Below are positions 1 through 6,825 of a DNA stretch of 18,753 nt, one piece after another. Each line of letters begins with the position of its first letter. Position 1 is the stretch's first letter. The position numbers were made by a program, and so were the translations under genes. Source of the DNA: Minisyncoccota bacterium (GTDB lineage Bacteria > Patescibacteriota > Minisyncoccia > Moranbacterales > GCA-2747515); NCBI GenBank assembly GCA_938034715.1, contig CALHMM010000024.1, forward strand, positions 1-18,753, read 5' to 3'. Below the pieces are notes generated by a model, which worked only from the letters and a program-made list of their open reading frames with translations, ran no database searches and was not told where the DNA came from.

Positions 1-907
1 TAAAACCTTTTTCTTTTATGTCCTTTAACGTGTATGCATTACCCTTAGATTTACCCATCTTGCCTCCGTCTACCAGTAAGTGCCTTGTGTGTACCCAGTG
101 AGACGCAAAAGGTTTGTGTGTCAGGCTTTCTGTTTGAGCTATCTCAGCTTCGTGATGAGGAAAGATATTATCCTCACCGCCAGTATGGATGTCGAGTGTA
201 TCGCCTAGGTATTCATTGCTCATTGCACTACACTCAATGTGCCAACCAGGATAGCCACGACCCCACGGACTGTCCCACTGCATAAGGTGGTTGTCTGGAG
301 CTTTTAACCAAAGCGCAAAATCCCATTGATTCCTTTTGTCTTCGTGTGGATCTGCAAGTCTTGCGCCTACTTGCAAATTTTTGAGAGTATTGCCAGAGAG
401 TTTTCCGTAACTCTTAAACGTCGCAACATCAAAAAAGACATTTCCATTCGACTCATAAGCATGCTCCAGAGTGATGAGTTCCTCGATCATCTTGATCATC
501 TGAGGAACGTGTTCCGTTGCTCTGGGGTGGTACTTGGCAGGAAGTATATTCAGTTCTTTCTCATCTTCCATGACAGCGTTTTCATAAAACTTAGCGATCT
601 CAAAAGGATCTTTTTTTTCAAGACGAGCTTTCTTAAGCATTTTATCTTCACCGGCATCTCCTTGTGCGATGTCATCTTCAGTAAGATGTCCGACATCTGT
701 AATGTTCTTTATAAGCTTCACCTCATAGCCGATGTGGTTTAAATAGCGATGCAAAATATCAGCTGTTGTATAAGAACGAAAATTTCCAATAGTCATATAA
801 TCGTATACAGTTGGGCCACAAGTATACATAGACACTTTACCTTGTTCGATTGACTTGAATACCTCTTTTTTCTTACTGAGGGTATTGTGTAGTTTTAACT
901 CTGACAT
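1..907 (-). CDS. cysS: Cysteinyl-tRNA synthetase, 3' end cut by window edge
   Basis: This gene charges tRNA-Cys with cysteine in the cytoplasm. The reverse strand reads as one open frame from an ATG at 905-907 (start MSELKLHNTL) to the window edge, about 302 residues, so the anticodon-binding end is missing. Class I signatures are clear: CGPTVYDY with the first zinc-ligand Cys, WHIECSAMS with the second Cys, then FPHHEAEIAQ supplying the His and Glu zinc ligands, and KMGKSKGN as the KMSKS loop. The HIGH element is unusual: it reads MTIGN, with Thr where the first His is normally found. The start lies 27 nt downstream of the corA stop, so it is probably the last gene of the minus-strand unit. 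No Shine-Dalgarno sequence precedes it. Family assignment is very secure. Confidence 0.96.
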   Translation of the reverse strand, partial: MSELKLHNTLSKKKEVFKSIEQGKVSMYTCGPTVYDYMTIGNFRSYTTADILHRYLNHIGYEVKLIKNITDVGHLTEDDIAQGDAGEDKMLKKARLEKKDPFEIAKFYENAVMEDEKELNILPAKYHPRATEHVPQMIKMIEELITLEHAYESNGNVFFDVATFKSYGKLSGNTLKNLQVGARLADPHEDKRNQWDFALWLKAPDNHLMQWDSPWGRGYPGWHIECSAMSNEYLGDTLDIHTGGEDNIFPHHEAEIAQTESLTHKPFASHWVHTRHLLVDGGKMGKSKGNAYTLKDIKEKGF

Positions 908-934
908 AATTACAATTCAGGATTTAATTCTGAT

Positions 935-1843
935 TTAAAGCCACTTAATGATTTTGAAAATAGCAAGTGTTGCAAGCGATATGGCTGCCATAATACCGAG
1001 GTGAATCATAAATCCCGAAGGGTGTTCTGATAGGGGGGTTATGACATTGATCCCAAGTACATTCGCGTAGAGCGTCATCGGAATAAACAGAACAGTAAAA
1101 ACTGTAATGAGATTCATCTTAGAATTAATCTTCTCGCTCAAGAGTGAATTATTAGTCTCCTCAAGCGAGCTAAGCGTTTCCTTGGCACTCTCGAGCATAT
1201 TCCACAGTCGTACGTTTGTGCCAATGAGGTCACTAAAATAAGGCTTAATATCTGGTGCTACAATATTTCCAGGTTGCGCCGTGATTGACTCTAGGATTGC
1301 TCTTTGTGGCATGATCGTACGGCGAAAATTGAGAACATCTCTCTTAGCAATACTGATCTCTTTTACCATCTGTTTTTCTTCTCCACTGAAGATACCATTT
1401 TCAATACGGTCAATATTTTTAGTTACATGATCCAAGCGAGGGAAGCATGACTCAATTAATGTGCTAAGGATTTTGTGCAGAAGATGTGATGCTGTTTTGC
1501 TCATGTGCAATTTCCGCGCTCCTTCACCACTCTGCAATTTCTTCATCATCTCAGAAATTTGATAGATATCCCGATGATGACCGGTTATAATGTGCGTTGG
1601 CGTGAGGATAATATCAATTTCACCAGCATATGTCGTCCGTTGCTCAGCATCAAACAGAGGAATATGAATCGTCAAGTACAGACAAGTAGAGTATTTGGTT
1701 GCTCGAGGACGATAGGTAGGCGTCGCAAATTCCTCTACAGCCAAGGGGTGTAGGTCAAAATTTTCGCGCAAATATGTAATGTCTTTATCAGAGGGATTTT
1801 CTAAATCAACCCAGGTTAGGTTGTGATATTGCACTTGTTGCAT
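935..1843 (-). CDS. CorA-family divalent metal ion transporter with GIN signature
   Basis: A 302-residue protein of CorA length and layout: a large soluble N-terminal domain with a helical stalk (about residues 100-245), then two membrane segments at about 246-263 and 279-298, ending in the basic tail KIIKWL. CorA proteins form pentameric channels for Mg2+ or related divalent ions in the cytoplasmic membrane. The selectivity loop between the two helices normally reads GMN; here residues 264-266 are GIN, preceded by YANVL and followed by VITPLSEHP. GIN is the form described for ZntB-like zinc transporters, so the substrate may not be Mg2+. It sits between the ABC exporter genes and cysS on the same strand. 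The family is confident; the transported ion is open. Confidence 0.9.
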   Translation of the reverse strand: MQQVQYHNLTWVDLENPSDKDITYLRENFDLHPLAVEEFATPTYRPRATKYSTCLYLTIHIPLFDAEQRTTYAGEIDIILTPTHIITGHHRDIYQISEMMKKLQSGEGARKLHMSKTASHLLHKILSTLIESCFPRLDHVTKNIDRIENGIFSGEEKQMVKEISIAKRDVLNFRRTIMPQRAILESITAQPGNIVAPDIKPYFSDLIGTNVRLWNMLESAKETLSSLEETNNSLLSEKINSKMNLITVFTVLFIPMTLYANVLGINVITPLSEHPSGFMIHLGIMAAISLATLAIFKIIKWL

Positions 1844-1910
1844 GAGGGAATTTTGTATTTATAAGTATATTTTATCAGGAATAACTGAACTTGTATACAA
1901 AAATACAGAG

Positions 1911-2672
1911 CTAGCTTTTGATGCGATATCCTGTACGGAACATCCATGATAAGACTAGGCTACAAGCTACAGTAAAGATACAAATCATACCGAAACTGAT
2001 CAAAGGGTTGATATCTGTAATACCAAAGAAACTCCAGCGTAGTCCACTAATCATATAAACAATAGGATTGATGAGTGAAAGTTTTTGCCATAGAGGTGGA
2101 AGGATATCAATTGAGTAAAATATACCACCTAGGAACGAAAGTGGTGTGATGATCAAAACAGGGAAAATAGAGAGCTTCTCAAAACTATCCGCCCAAATCC
2201 CTATAACTAAGCCAAACAAACTAAAAGCAAAGGCTGTGAGAGATGCAAACAGTAGTGCCAGAAGAGGATGTTCAATCGGAATTGGCGTAAAAAATAATGA
2301 CACGAGATAAATAATGACACTTATGATCATTGCTCGAGATGCACTCGCAAGAGCAAATCCTAGAGTAATTTCTAGGTAAGACAGTGGAGCGCTAAGGAGT
2401 TCGTACTTGGTCCCGATAAACTTAGGAAAGTATATGCCACTACTTGCTGCAGAGAGTGCATTAGTCAGAAGTGCCATCATAATAAGTCCTGGCACGATAT
2501 ACTGCGCGTAACTTACACCATCAATGCTACCAAGTTGTGTACCTACTGCACTACCGAAAACTATAAAATACAGTGCAGTTGTAAGCACGGGTGATAAAAG
2601 TGTCTGACCAGGCACACGAAAAGTCCGAGACATTTCTTTCAGGTAGAGAGTTTTAAGTCCAATAATATTCAT
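1911..2672 (-). CDS. ABC-2 type exporter permease, YadH-like
   Basis: A 253-residue ABC-2 permease with about six hydrophobic segments. It closely resembles E. coli YadH (256 residues) along its length: LYFIVFGSAVG near residue 34, the stretch QYIVPGLIMMALLTNA, then LGGIFYSIDILPPLWQ, and the C-terminal signature NPIVYMISGLRWSFFG followed by a last membrane helix. It should form the membrane channel for the ATPase encoded 18 nt upstream, together making an exporter in the cytoplasmic membrane. The substrate cannot be read from sequence; the YadGH, NodIJ and drug-exporter groups all share this fold. It is the second gene of the minus-strand unit and has no visible ribosome-binding site. Confidence 0.92.
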   Translation of the reverse strand: MNIIGLKTLYLKEMSRTFRVPGQTLLSPVLTTALYFIVFGSAVGTQLGSIDGVSYAQYIVPGLIMMALLTNALSAASSGIYFPKFIGTKYELLSAPLSYLEITLGFALASASRAMIISVIIYLVSLFFTPIPIEHPLLALLFASLTAFAFSLFGLVIGIWADSFEKLSIFPVLIITPLSFLGGIFYSIDILPPLWQKLSLINPIVYMISGLRWSFFGITDINPLISFGMICIFTVACSLVLSWMFRTGYRIKS

Positions 2673-2690
2673 ATCACTGATGATGAGATT

Positions 2691-3617
2691 TTAAGAATCG
2701 TTGTGCGTCAAGTTTACAAAGATTTCCTCGAGCGATGTTTCTTCAGTTGAAAGATCTACCATATTAATGCCTTCTTCCTTCAATTGAGTAAGGAGAGCAG
2801 TGATACCTGTGCTCTCGCTAGCTTTGTAGGTATAGGTCAGCGTCATTCCATCTTCGCTTAATGTTAGATTGCCCTCGTCGCACCACCGTGGAAGTTTCTG
2901 TAATTTCTCAGCAAGATGAATTTTTAAATTCTTACCACCAAATTGCTTCATGAGGGTCTCTTTTTCTTCTACAAGGCTGATCTGCCCGTCGATGATTACT
3001 CCGATGCGGTCAGCCATATCTTGTGCTTCTTCTATGTAGTGTGTAGTTAAAATAATCGTCGTACCACGTTCCTTGAGTTTTGAAACAAGTTCCCACATAC
3101 CACGACGTAGATCAACGTCCACACCAGCTGTAGGTTCGTCAAGAAACAAGACTTCAGGTTCGTTCATAAGTGCTTTACCGATGAGGACTCGCCGCTTCAT
3201 CCCGCCTGAGAGCTGCTGAACCTTGTCATCTTTTTTTTCCCACAATGACAAATCTCGCAATACCTGCTCAAGTAACTTTTTGTCAGGTTTCTTACCATAG
3301 AAACCTCTCGCTATTGCAAGTGTTTCCATAACATTAAGAAACGGATCCAGGTATAATTCCTGCGGGACGAGGCCGATCAATGATCGCGCACTTCTGTAGT
3401 TCTTTACGTGGTCATAGCCACCAACAGTAACTGTTCCGCTAGTTGCATTCACCAATCCGCAGACCACACCTATTAGAGTAGTTTTGCCTGCACCGTTTGC
3501 GCCAAGTAATGCAAAGATCTCTCCACGTCGTATGGAAAGGTTGATTTTGGAGAGCGCTTTAAAGTCATTATCATAGACCTTGTCCAATTCCTCGATGACA
3601 ATTATATCTTTACTCAT
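2691..3617 (-). CDS. ABC exporter ATP-binding protein, YadG-like
   Basis: A 308-residue ABC ATPase, the same length as E. coli YadG. All catalytic elements are present: Walker A GANGAGKT (39-46), Q-loop Gln86, the signature LSGGM (136-140), Walker B VLFLDE (156-161) and the switch His193 in TTHYIEEAQD. The C-terminal third, after about residue 210, is the accessory region typical of ABC-2 exporter ATPases and ends with EETSLEEIFVNLT. It powers the permease encoded immediately downstream. It is the first gene of the minus-strand unit; the promoter at 3626-3654 puts transcription start almost on the ATG. The transported substrate is unknown. Confidence 0.95.
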   Translation of the reverse strand: MSKDIIVIEELDKVYDNDFKALSKINLSIRRGEIFALLGANGAGKTTLIGVVCGLVNATSGTVTVGGYDHVKNYRSARSLIGLVPQELYLDPFLNVMETLAIARGFYGKKPDKKLLEQVLRDLSLWEKKDDKVQQLSGGMKRRVLIGKALMNEPEVLFLDEPTAGVDVDLRRGMWELVSKLKERGTTIILTTHYIEEAQDMADRIGVIIDGQISLVEEKETLMKQFGGKNLKIHLAEKLQKLPRWCDEGNLTLSEDGMTLTYTYKASESTGITALLTQLKEEGINMVDLSTEETSLEEIFVNLTHNDS

Positions 3618-3625
3618 ATTACCTC

Positions 3626-3654
3626 AGTGTATCAGTCGATAATAACATTGACAA
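3626..3654 (-). promoter_or_regulatory. Promoter of the ABC exporter unit
   Basis: On the reverse strand, TTGTCA (3649-3654) and TACACT (3626-3631) are separated by exactly 17 nt, a good sigma70-type match (5/6 and 4/6). Only eight bases lie between the -10 box and the ATG at 3617, so the mRNA would have almost no leader. Assigned by pattern, not by experiment. Confidence 0.55.
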
Positions 3655-3737
3655 TACTTCTATCTATGGTAACCTGATTCATTACAAATTTTAACGAATC
3701 TACAACGTTTTCTCTAGCAACAAAAACGAACAAGTGT

Positions 3738-3743
3738 TACTAT
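3738..3743 (+). promoter_or_regulatory. -10 box of a likely leaderless exonuclease transcript
   Basis: TACTAT lies seven bases before the ATG at 3751, the spacing expected if transcription starts on the start codon. The -35 region (around 3715-3720, TAGCAA) is weak. There is no Shine-Dalgarno sequence between the box and the ATG, which supports leaderless initiation but does not prove it. Confidence 0.4.
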
Positions 3744-3750
3744 ACCTATC

Positions 3751-4311
3751 ATGACACAAGAAATACCACAACCAGCAAAGCAATTCACTCCATTTTCTGA
3801 TGACGTCGTATTCTTTGACGCTGAGTTCACTGGAATAGATGCCTGTACAAATGATCTTATTTCAGTTGGAATGATTTCGCTAGATGGGGAAAAAGAGCTC
3901 TATTTTGAGCTGCCTTACAATGAATCTAAATTATCAGATTGGACAAGAGAGCATGTAGTGCCATATCTAACAGGAGAAACGATTACACACGAACAAGCCA
4001 GAGTTGCAATACGTAGATTCTGCGGACACAGTGAACCTCATCTTGTTGCTACCGTCAATCAAAGAGATATGGCATTTTTTCACGCACTCTTTAACGATAC
4101 AGATGAGCCAATTAATAGAATCCCCATAGACTTTGCAACAATTCTCTTTGCGATGGGACTAAATCCCGCCAGGACAATCGACGACAAAAAGGAGAAATTT
4201 TATAAAAATTTTGGTATCAATTTATCAGACTACGAAATGCACAACGCACTCGAAGACACCAGATTGATGCGGGATCTCTATGTAAAACTTGCAAAAAAAA
4301 GTATTCACTAA
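3751..4311 (+). CDS. DEDDh-family 3'-5' exonuclease, Rv2179c-like
   Basis: A 186-residue member of the RNase T/DnaQ exonuclease superfamily. The metal-binding residues are all visible: Asp23 and Glu25 in FFDAEF, Asp106 in NQRDMAFF, and His164 with Asp169 in MHNALEDTRLMRDLY, which is the DEDDh arrangement. The opening DAEF..ND-LISVGM and the later WTREHVVPYL resemble the small exoribonuclease group typified by mycobacterial Rv2179c, rather than oligoribonuclease or the DnaQ proofreading subunit. It should trim RNA or DNA 3' ends with two Mg2+ or Mn2+ ions in the cytoplasm. It stands alone after the divergent promoter region, with its own -10 box just before the ATG. Nuclease fold and catalytic set are confident; the natural substrate is not. 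Confidence 0.85.
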   Translation: MTQEIPQPAKQFTPFSDDVVFFDAEFTGIDACTNDLISVGMISLDGEKELYFELPYNESKLSDWTREHVVPYLTGETITHEQARVAIRRFCGHSEPHLVATVNQRDMAFFHALFNDTDEPINRIPIDFATILFAMGLNPARTIDDKKEKFYKNFGINLSDYEMHNALEDTRLMRDLYVKLAKKSIH

Positions 4312-4407
4312 AACAAATAATCTTGGAAAATATAACACTTAGTCAAACTTTTTCGACGTCCATTTTGTAGATCTGACAATTTAGCTGTGTTTAGGAAAGT
4401 AGGATAA

Positions 4408-4413
4408 TATAAT
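4408..4413 (+). promoter_or_regulatory. Candidate -10 box upstream of the metallopeptidase gene
   Basis: A perfect TATAAT stands about 50 bases before the ATG at 4465 in the 153-base gap after the exonuclease gene. No convincing -35 box lies at the right distance, so this is a tentative assignment. Confidence 0.3.
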
Positions 4414-4446
4414 TTACGACAGTAAATATCTATGTTAATCTAATAT

Positions 4447-4460
4447 AGATGTAAACATCT
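4447..4460 (+). repeat. Small inverted repeat just before a start codon
   Basis: AGATGT and ACATCT form a 6-bp inverted repeat around a two-base centre, ending four bases before the ATG at 4465. A second pair, ATCTAT and ATAGAT, overlaps its left side at about 4428-4450. It could be an operator or a small mRNA hairpin near the start codon; in AT-rich DNA it could also be chance. Confidence 0.3.
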
Positions 4461-4464
4461 GCGT

Positions 4465-5682
4465 ATGAAATATTTTGCAAGCATCCTACAAAGGCCAATG
4501 GCACTAATTTTCCTGCTACTTTTTGGTGGTGGATGTTTAATTTTGCTCTATACAATAAACACCAAAAACGACAGTCTCACAAGGAACGAGCCTGTAGAGT
4601 ATGACGCAGGGTCAATAGATAACAAAAATGGACCAGCAATAGATAGCGATGAGGATGATTTTGCGCTGTCTGATTTAGCAATTGGCGGGCCCGATGAGTC
4701 TGATCTCTATGCGCCAGAGCTGGGTGATAGTGGGGAAGAAGATGCAGTATTTGTTGTCGTGTCTGAGGTTGTAGACGATCCGTCACTTTGCACTGAATTT
4801 GAAAAATATGACCAAGTCCGTCAGACCTGCTACTTTACTTGCGAAACAGAAGTCTCCTGCGATCAGATTGAAGCAAATGTGAATGCGTCTCTCTCCAAGA
4901 TAGAAAGCATCTATGATAATTTTGCCGGATCATACTCCGAAGCACATTCAGAACAAGAAAAACTCAAAACACTCGCAACTTATAGCGTAGACGAAGGAGA
5001 ATGGCTTGAGAAAAAAACAGGTAACGATCTAGAAAAATACAAAGAGATTTGGGCAATCTTTGCGACGATAGCTCCTGATGAAATCTCTGATGCCCATGTG
5101 AAAAAATATACTGTTTATGAAAACAAAAAAAGCGACACTGCCGCATTTGTAGAGCTCATTGACGACCAACAAGCGCAGTGGGAACTTGCGGTAAATATCC
5201 ACGCCACCGATGAGCAATCACGTACGGAGAATATTTTTCTCCTGACGCACGAGTTTGCCCACATACTAACACTCAACAAGGATCAAATTGACATAGAAGC
5301 AGAAGAATCAATATGCCAGGGATATTTCACTGATGAGGGTTGCGCCACAGAATCTTCATACCTTGGTATGTTCTTCAAAGAATTCTGGTCCCAAGCAGAT
5401 GTGCTAGCTCTCAAGGATAGTCCAGTCGACGCCCCGAACATACTTTTTACACAAACTCCTGAGAATTTCATCAATCAATACGCTGCTACTAATCCAGGTG
5501 AGGATATTGCAGAGTCGTTTGCCTCCTTTGTTTTCAAGGCTAAACCAACGGCCCAAGATTCAGGAGCGCTTACAATTGCTCAGCAAAAAATAAACTTCTT
5601 CTACAAATTTCCAGAATTAATCAAGATGCGTGCAGATATTCGAGGTGATCTCAATCTGGAGAGAAAATTTGAAAGGCGCTAG
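4465..5682 (+). CDS. Membrane-anchored putative zinc metallopeptidase (HEFAH motif)
   Basis: I do not recognise a named family for this 405-residue protein. Residues 12-31 form one hydrophobic N-terminal segment, most likely a signal anchor. Next comes an acidic, low-complexity linker (about 36-106) rich in Asp, Glu and Ser. A cluster of four cysteines (109, 122, 126, 132) follows, perhaps a small disulfide knot. The key motif is HEFAH at 262-266, preceded by FLLT and followed by ILTL, as in HExxH zinc peptidases. GEDIAESFASFVF at 345-357 can supply the third ligand, probably Glu346, in the gluzincin manner. Two more cysteines (284, 293) lie between. This layout predicts a protease held outside the membrane. 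Its target is unknown and no dedicated partner gene is adjacent. Confidence 0.7.
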   Translation: MKYFASILQRPMALIFLLLFGGGCLILLYTINTKNDSLTRNEPVEYDAGSIDNKNGPAIDSDEDDFALSDLAIGGPDESDLYAPELGDSGEEDAVFVVVSEVVDDPSLCTEFEKYDQVRQTCYFTCETEVSCDQIEANVNASLSKIESIYDNFAGSYSEAHSEQEKLKTLATYSVDEGEWLEKKTGNDLEKYKEIWAIFATIAPDEISDAHVKKYTVYENKKSDTAAFVELIDDQQAQWELAVNIHATDEQSRTENIFLLTHEFAHILTLNKDQIDIEAEESICQGYFTDEGCATESSYLGMFFKEFWSQADVLALKDSPVDAPNILFTQTPENFINQYAATNPGEDIAESFASFVFKAKPTAQDSGALTIAQQKINFFYKFPELIKMRADIRGDLNLERKFERR

Positions 5683-5797
5683 ATATTTGTAATACCATTT
5701 CAGAGAATCAAAGTAGTAAAGTAAACCTCCCAAAATCAGTGAATCAGGCTATAAAAAAGTAGGTGCACACGACGCTCAATTTTCTAGTAATACAAGG

Positions 5798-6442
5798 ATG
5801 AAAAAATCAACAGTCATCACAATCCATGGCGGTGATTCCTACACAAGTTACGAACACTACATCCAGAGACTACGCTCTAGTGAGATTGATCCATATACTA
5901 CGCACCCGCAGAACTGGCGTAAGCGTTTGCAGGAGACCCTAAAAGACTATGATGTGATCGAGATTACGATGCCATGCAAAGACAATGCAAAGTACCAAGA
6001 ATGGAAGATCTGGTTTGAAAAATATATTCCTTACATCGACAAACACACGCATCTAGTAGGTCATTCTCTCGGAGCGATGTTTCTCGCTAAATACTTCAGT
6101 GAAAATCAGCTTCCTACACCTCTGGCATCGGTTCATCTTGTTGCTGGCGGATACACGCGAACTGATAAAAGCGGAAAAGAAATTGAAGGAGGAGGAGATT
6201 TCTACGCATCCCCCGCAAATCTAAAAAAACTAGCGGATGTAAATAACGTAATTGCATACCACAGTGAAGATGATCCAGTCGTAGCATTTGAATGTGGGTC
6301 ATTCTTACAAAAACACGTCAGGAATGTCCAATTCAATTCCTTCATAGGCCGAGGACACTTCTTGCAAGAAGACTTTCCAGAGCTTGTCGATCGCATTAAA
6401 AGTTGTGCAAAAAAATTGACACAAACAGGCAGATCTGATTAA
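5798..6442 (+). CDS. Alpha/beta hydrolase, RBBP9/YdeN-like
   Basis: A 214-residue cytoplasmic hydrolase with no signal peptide. It opens with TVITIHGGDS, the first strand and oxyanion region, and has the nucleophile elbow GHSLGA with Ser90. The acid is Asp158 or Asp159 in HSEDDPVV, and the base is His187 in GRGHFLQEDFPEL. Size and motif spacing fit the RBBP9/YdeN serine hydrolase group, whose members act on small ester or peptide substrates that are mostly undefined. The ATG is preceded directly by ACAAGG, too close to act as a normal Shine-Dalgarno. It stands alone, 115 nt after the metallopeptidase gene. The fold and triad are secure; the substrate is unknown. Confidence 0.85.
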   Translation: MKKSTVITIHGGDSYTSYEHYIQRLRSSEIDPYTTHPQNWRKRLQETLKDYDVIEITMPCKDNAKYQEWKIWFEKYIPYIDKHTHLVGHSLGAMFLAKYFSENQLPTPLASVHLVAGGYTRTDKSGKEIEGGGDFYASPANLKKLADVNNVIAYHSEDDPVVAFECGSFLQKHVRNVQFNSFIGRGHFLQEDFPELVDRIKSCAKKLTQTGRSD

Positions 6443-6444
6443 AT
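6416..6444 (+). promoter_or_regulatory. Promoter driving the 6451 transcript
   Basis: A perfect TTGACA (6416-6421) is followed after exactly 17 nt by TTAAAT (6439-6444). The box lies inside the 3' end of the hydrolase gene. The predicted start, about seven bases after the -10 box, is G6451, which is also the first base of the long-range stem described for the next feature. Confidence 0.5.
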
Positions 6445-6491
6445 ATGATCGTTATCCCTTGTAATACAACGTTCAACAAAGAGGAAAATGT

Positions 6492-6731
6492 ATGATAGGT
6501 AAAGGAGATCAGCACTCTGTTCTAACGAACGAGGTGTCAATCGGTAGAAAAAGCAGCAGTAGTAAAAACGCAAGTTCTATTTCGCTATGTGGATGTCCGG
6601 CAGAAGGCAGTTCAGCTGGCAGCGCTGGTGAATTTCACACGCAGCGTGTAGCGCGTACCCTGTCGCAAAGACACTGGGAAAAAGAAGGTTCTCCATATAA
6701 GAAAAGACGTTCAGTAGTAAGACAAGCTTAA
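6492..6731 (+). CDS. Small uncharacterised ORF, Ser/Gly-rich then basic
   Basis: A 79-codon frame from ATG 6492 to TAA 6731, inside the candidate RNA. It is preceded by GAGG at 6481-6484, seven bases from the ATG, a good Shine-Dalgarno arrangement that its neighbours lack. The predicted peptide has a Ser-rich part (KSSSSKNASSIS), a CGC pair of cysteines near residue 33, a small-residue run (EGSSAGSAGE) and a basic C-terminal half ending YKKRRSVVRQA. There is no signal peptide or membrane segment, and I recognise no family. The composition could equally result from reading a structured RNA in frame; the chance of an open frame this long is a few percent. Low confidence as a protein. Confidence 0.3.
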   Translation: MIGKGDQHSVLTNEVSIGRKSSSSKNASSISLCGCPAEGSSAGSAGEFHTQRVARTLSQRHWEKEGSPYKKRRSVVRQA

Positions 6732-6772
6732 AGAAGTACTTGAAATAATTAAGGGATAACAATCGTTCAACG

Positions 6773-6799
6773 CAAGGCGTCACAAATTGTGACGCCTTG
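6773..6799 (+). terminator. Strong hairpin without a U-tract, possible RNA 3' end
   Basis: CAAGGCGTCAC and GTGACGCCTTG form a perfect 11-bp stem with a five-base loop AAATT. Neither strand has a run of T after the stem, so it is not a standard intrinsic terminator. It follows the 6451 transcript, and its right arm overlaps the -35 box of the next promoter by three bases. Confidence 0.4.
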
Positions 6800-6825
6800 A
6801 CAAAAAATCTCAGATCAGTCATACT
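6797..6825 (+). promoter_or_regulatory. Candidate promoter of the str cluster
   Basis: A perfect TTGACA (6797-6802), 17 nt spacer, then CATACT (6820-6825, 4/6). Transcription would start near 6832, giving a leader of about 110 bases before rpsL. A second TATAAT at 6906-6911, with a weak -35 region, and TAAAAT at 6928-6933, seven bases before the ATG, are alternative start signals closer to the gene. Confidence 0.5.

Larger units (their letters stand above)
6451..6799 (+). ncRNA. Candidate structured RNA, about 310-350 nt, unassigned
   Basis: This fills most of the roughly 500-base stretch between the hydrolase gene and rpsL. GTTATCCCTT (6451-6460) is perfectly complementary to AAGGGATAAC (6751-6760). 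The pairing extends outward with one mismatch to about 6445/6766, so the RNA ends would be held together as in RNase P RNA, tmRNA or 6S RNA. Local hairpins are visible inside: a bulged one at about 6512-6537 around GTTC-TAAC-GAAC, ACACG-CAG-CGTGT at about 6636-6650, and TGTC-GCAAA-GACA at about 6660-6673. The interior is more GC-rich than the flanks. It does not match RNase P, tmRNA or SRP RNA signatures. An 11-bp hairpin at 6773-6799 could mark the 3' end. The same DNA also holds a 79-codon ORF, so a short mRNA is the main alternative. Confidence 0.4.

Noticed and set aside
326..742. A 138-codon plus-strand ORF in the first kilobase
   Set aside because: It lies opposite cysS, whose reading frame is unmistakable; the plus-strand product has no recognisable features.
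4501..4540. Lipoprotein signal around Cys24 of the metallopeptidase
   Set aside because: The residues before the Cys are GGG, not a lipobox of the L-[AS]-[GA]-C type, and the Cys is in the middle of the hydrophobic segment.
6751..6764. Resemblance of AAGGGATAACAATC to the lac operator half
   Set aside because: No lac-type regulator or symmetric second half is present; the same bases are better explained by pairing with 6451-6460.
6451..6799. RNase P RNA, tmRNA, SRP RNA or 6S RNA
   Set aside because: The RNase P block GAGGAAAGTCC and its pairing partner are absent (only GAGGAAAA is seen). There is no tRNA-like end or T-loop for tmRNA and no GGAA-capped SRP helix, and the length is too great for 6S. 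A very divergent member is not excluded.
6577..6822. An 81-codon minus-strand ORF in the long intergenic region
   Set aside because: It runs across the hairpin and the str promoter, has no ribosome-binding site or promoter of its own, and its product looks like antisense translation.
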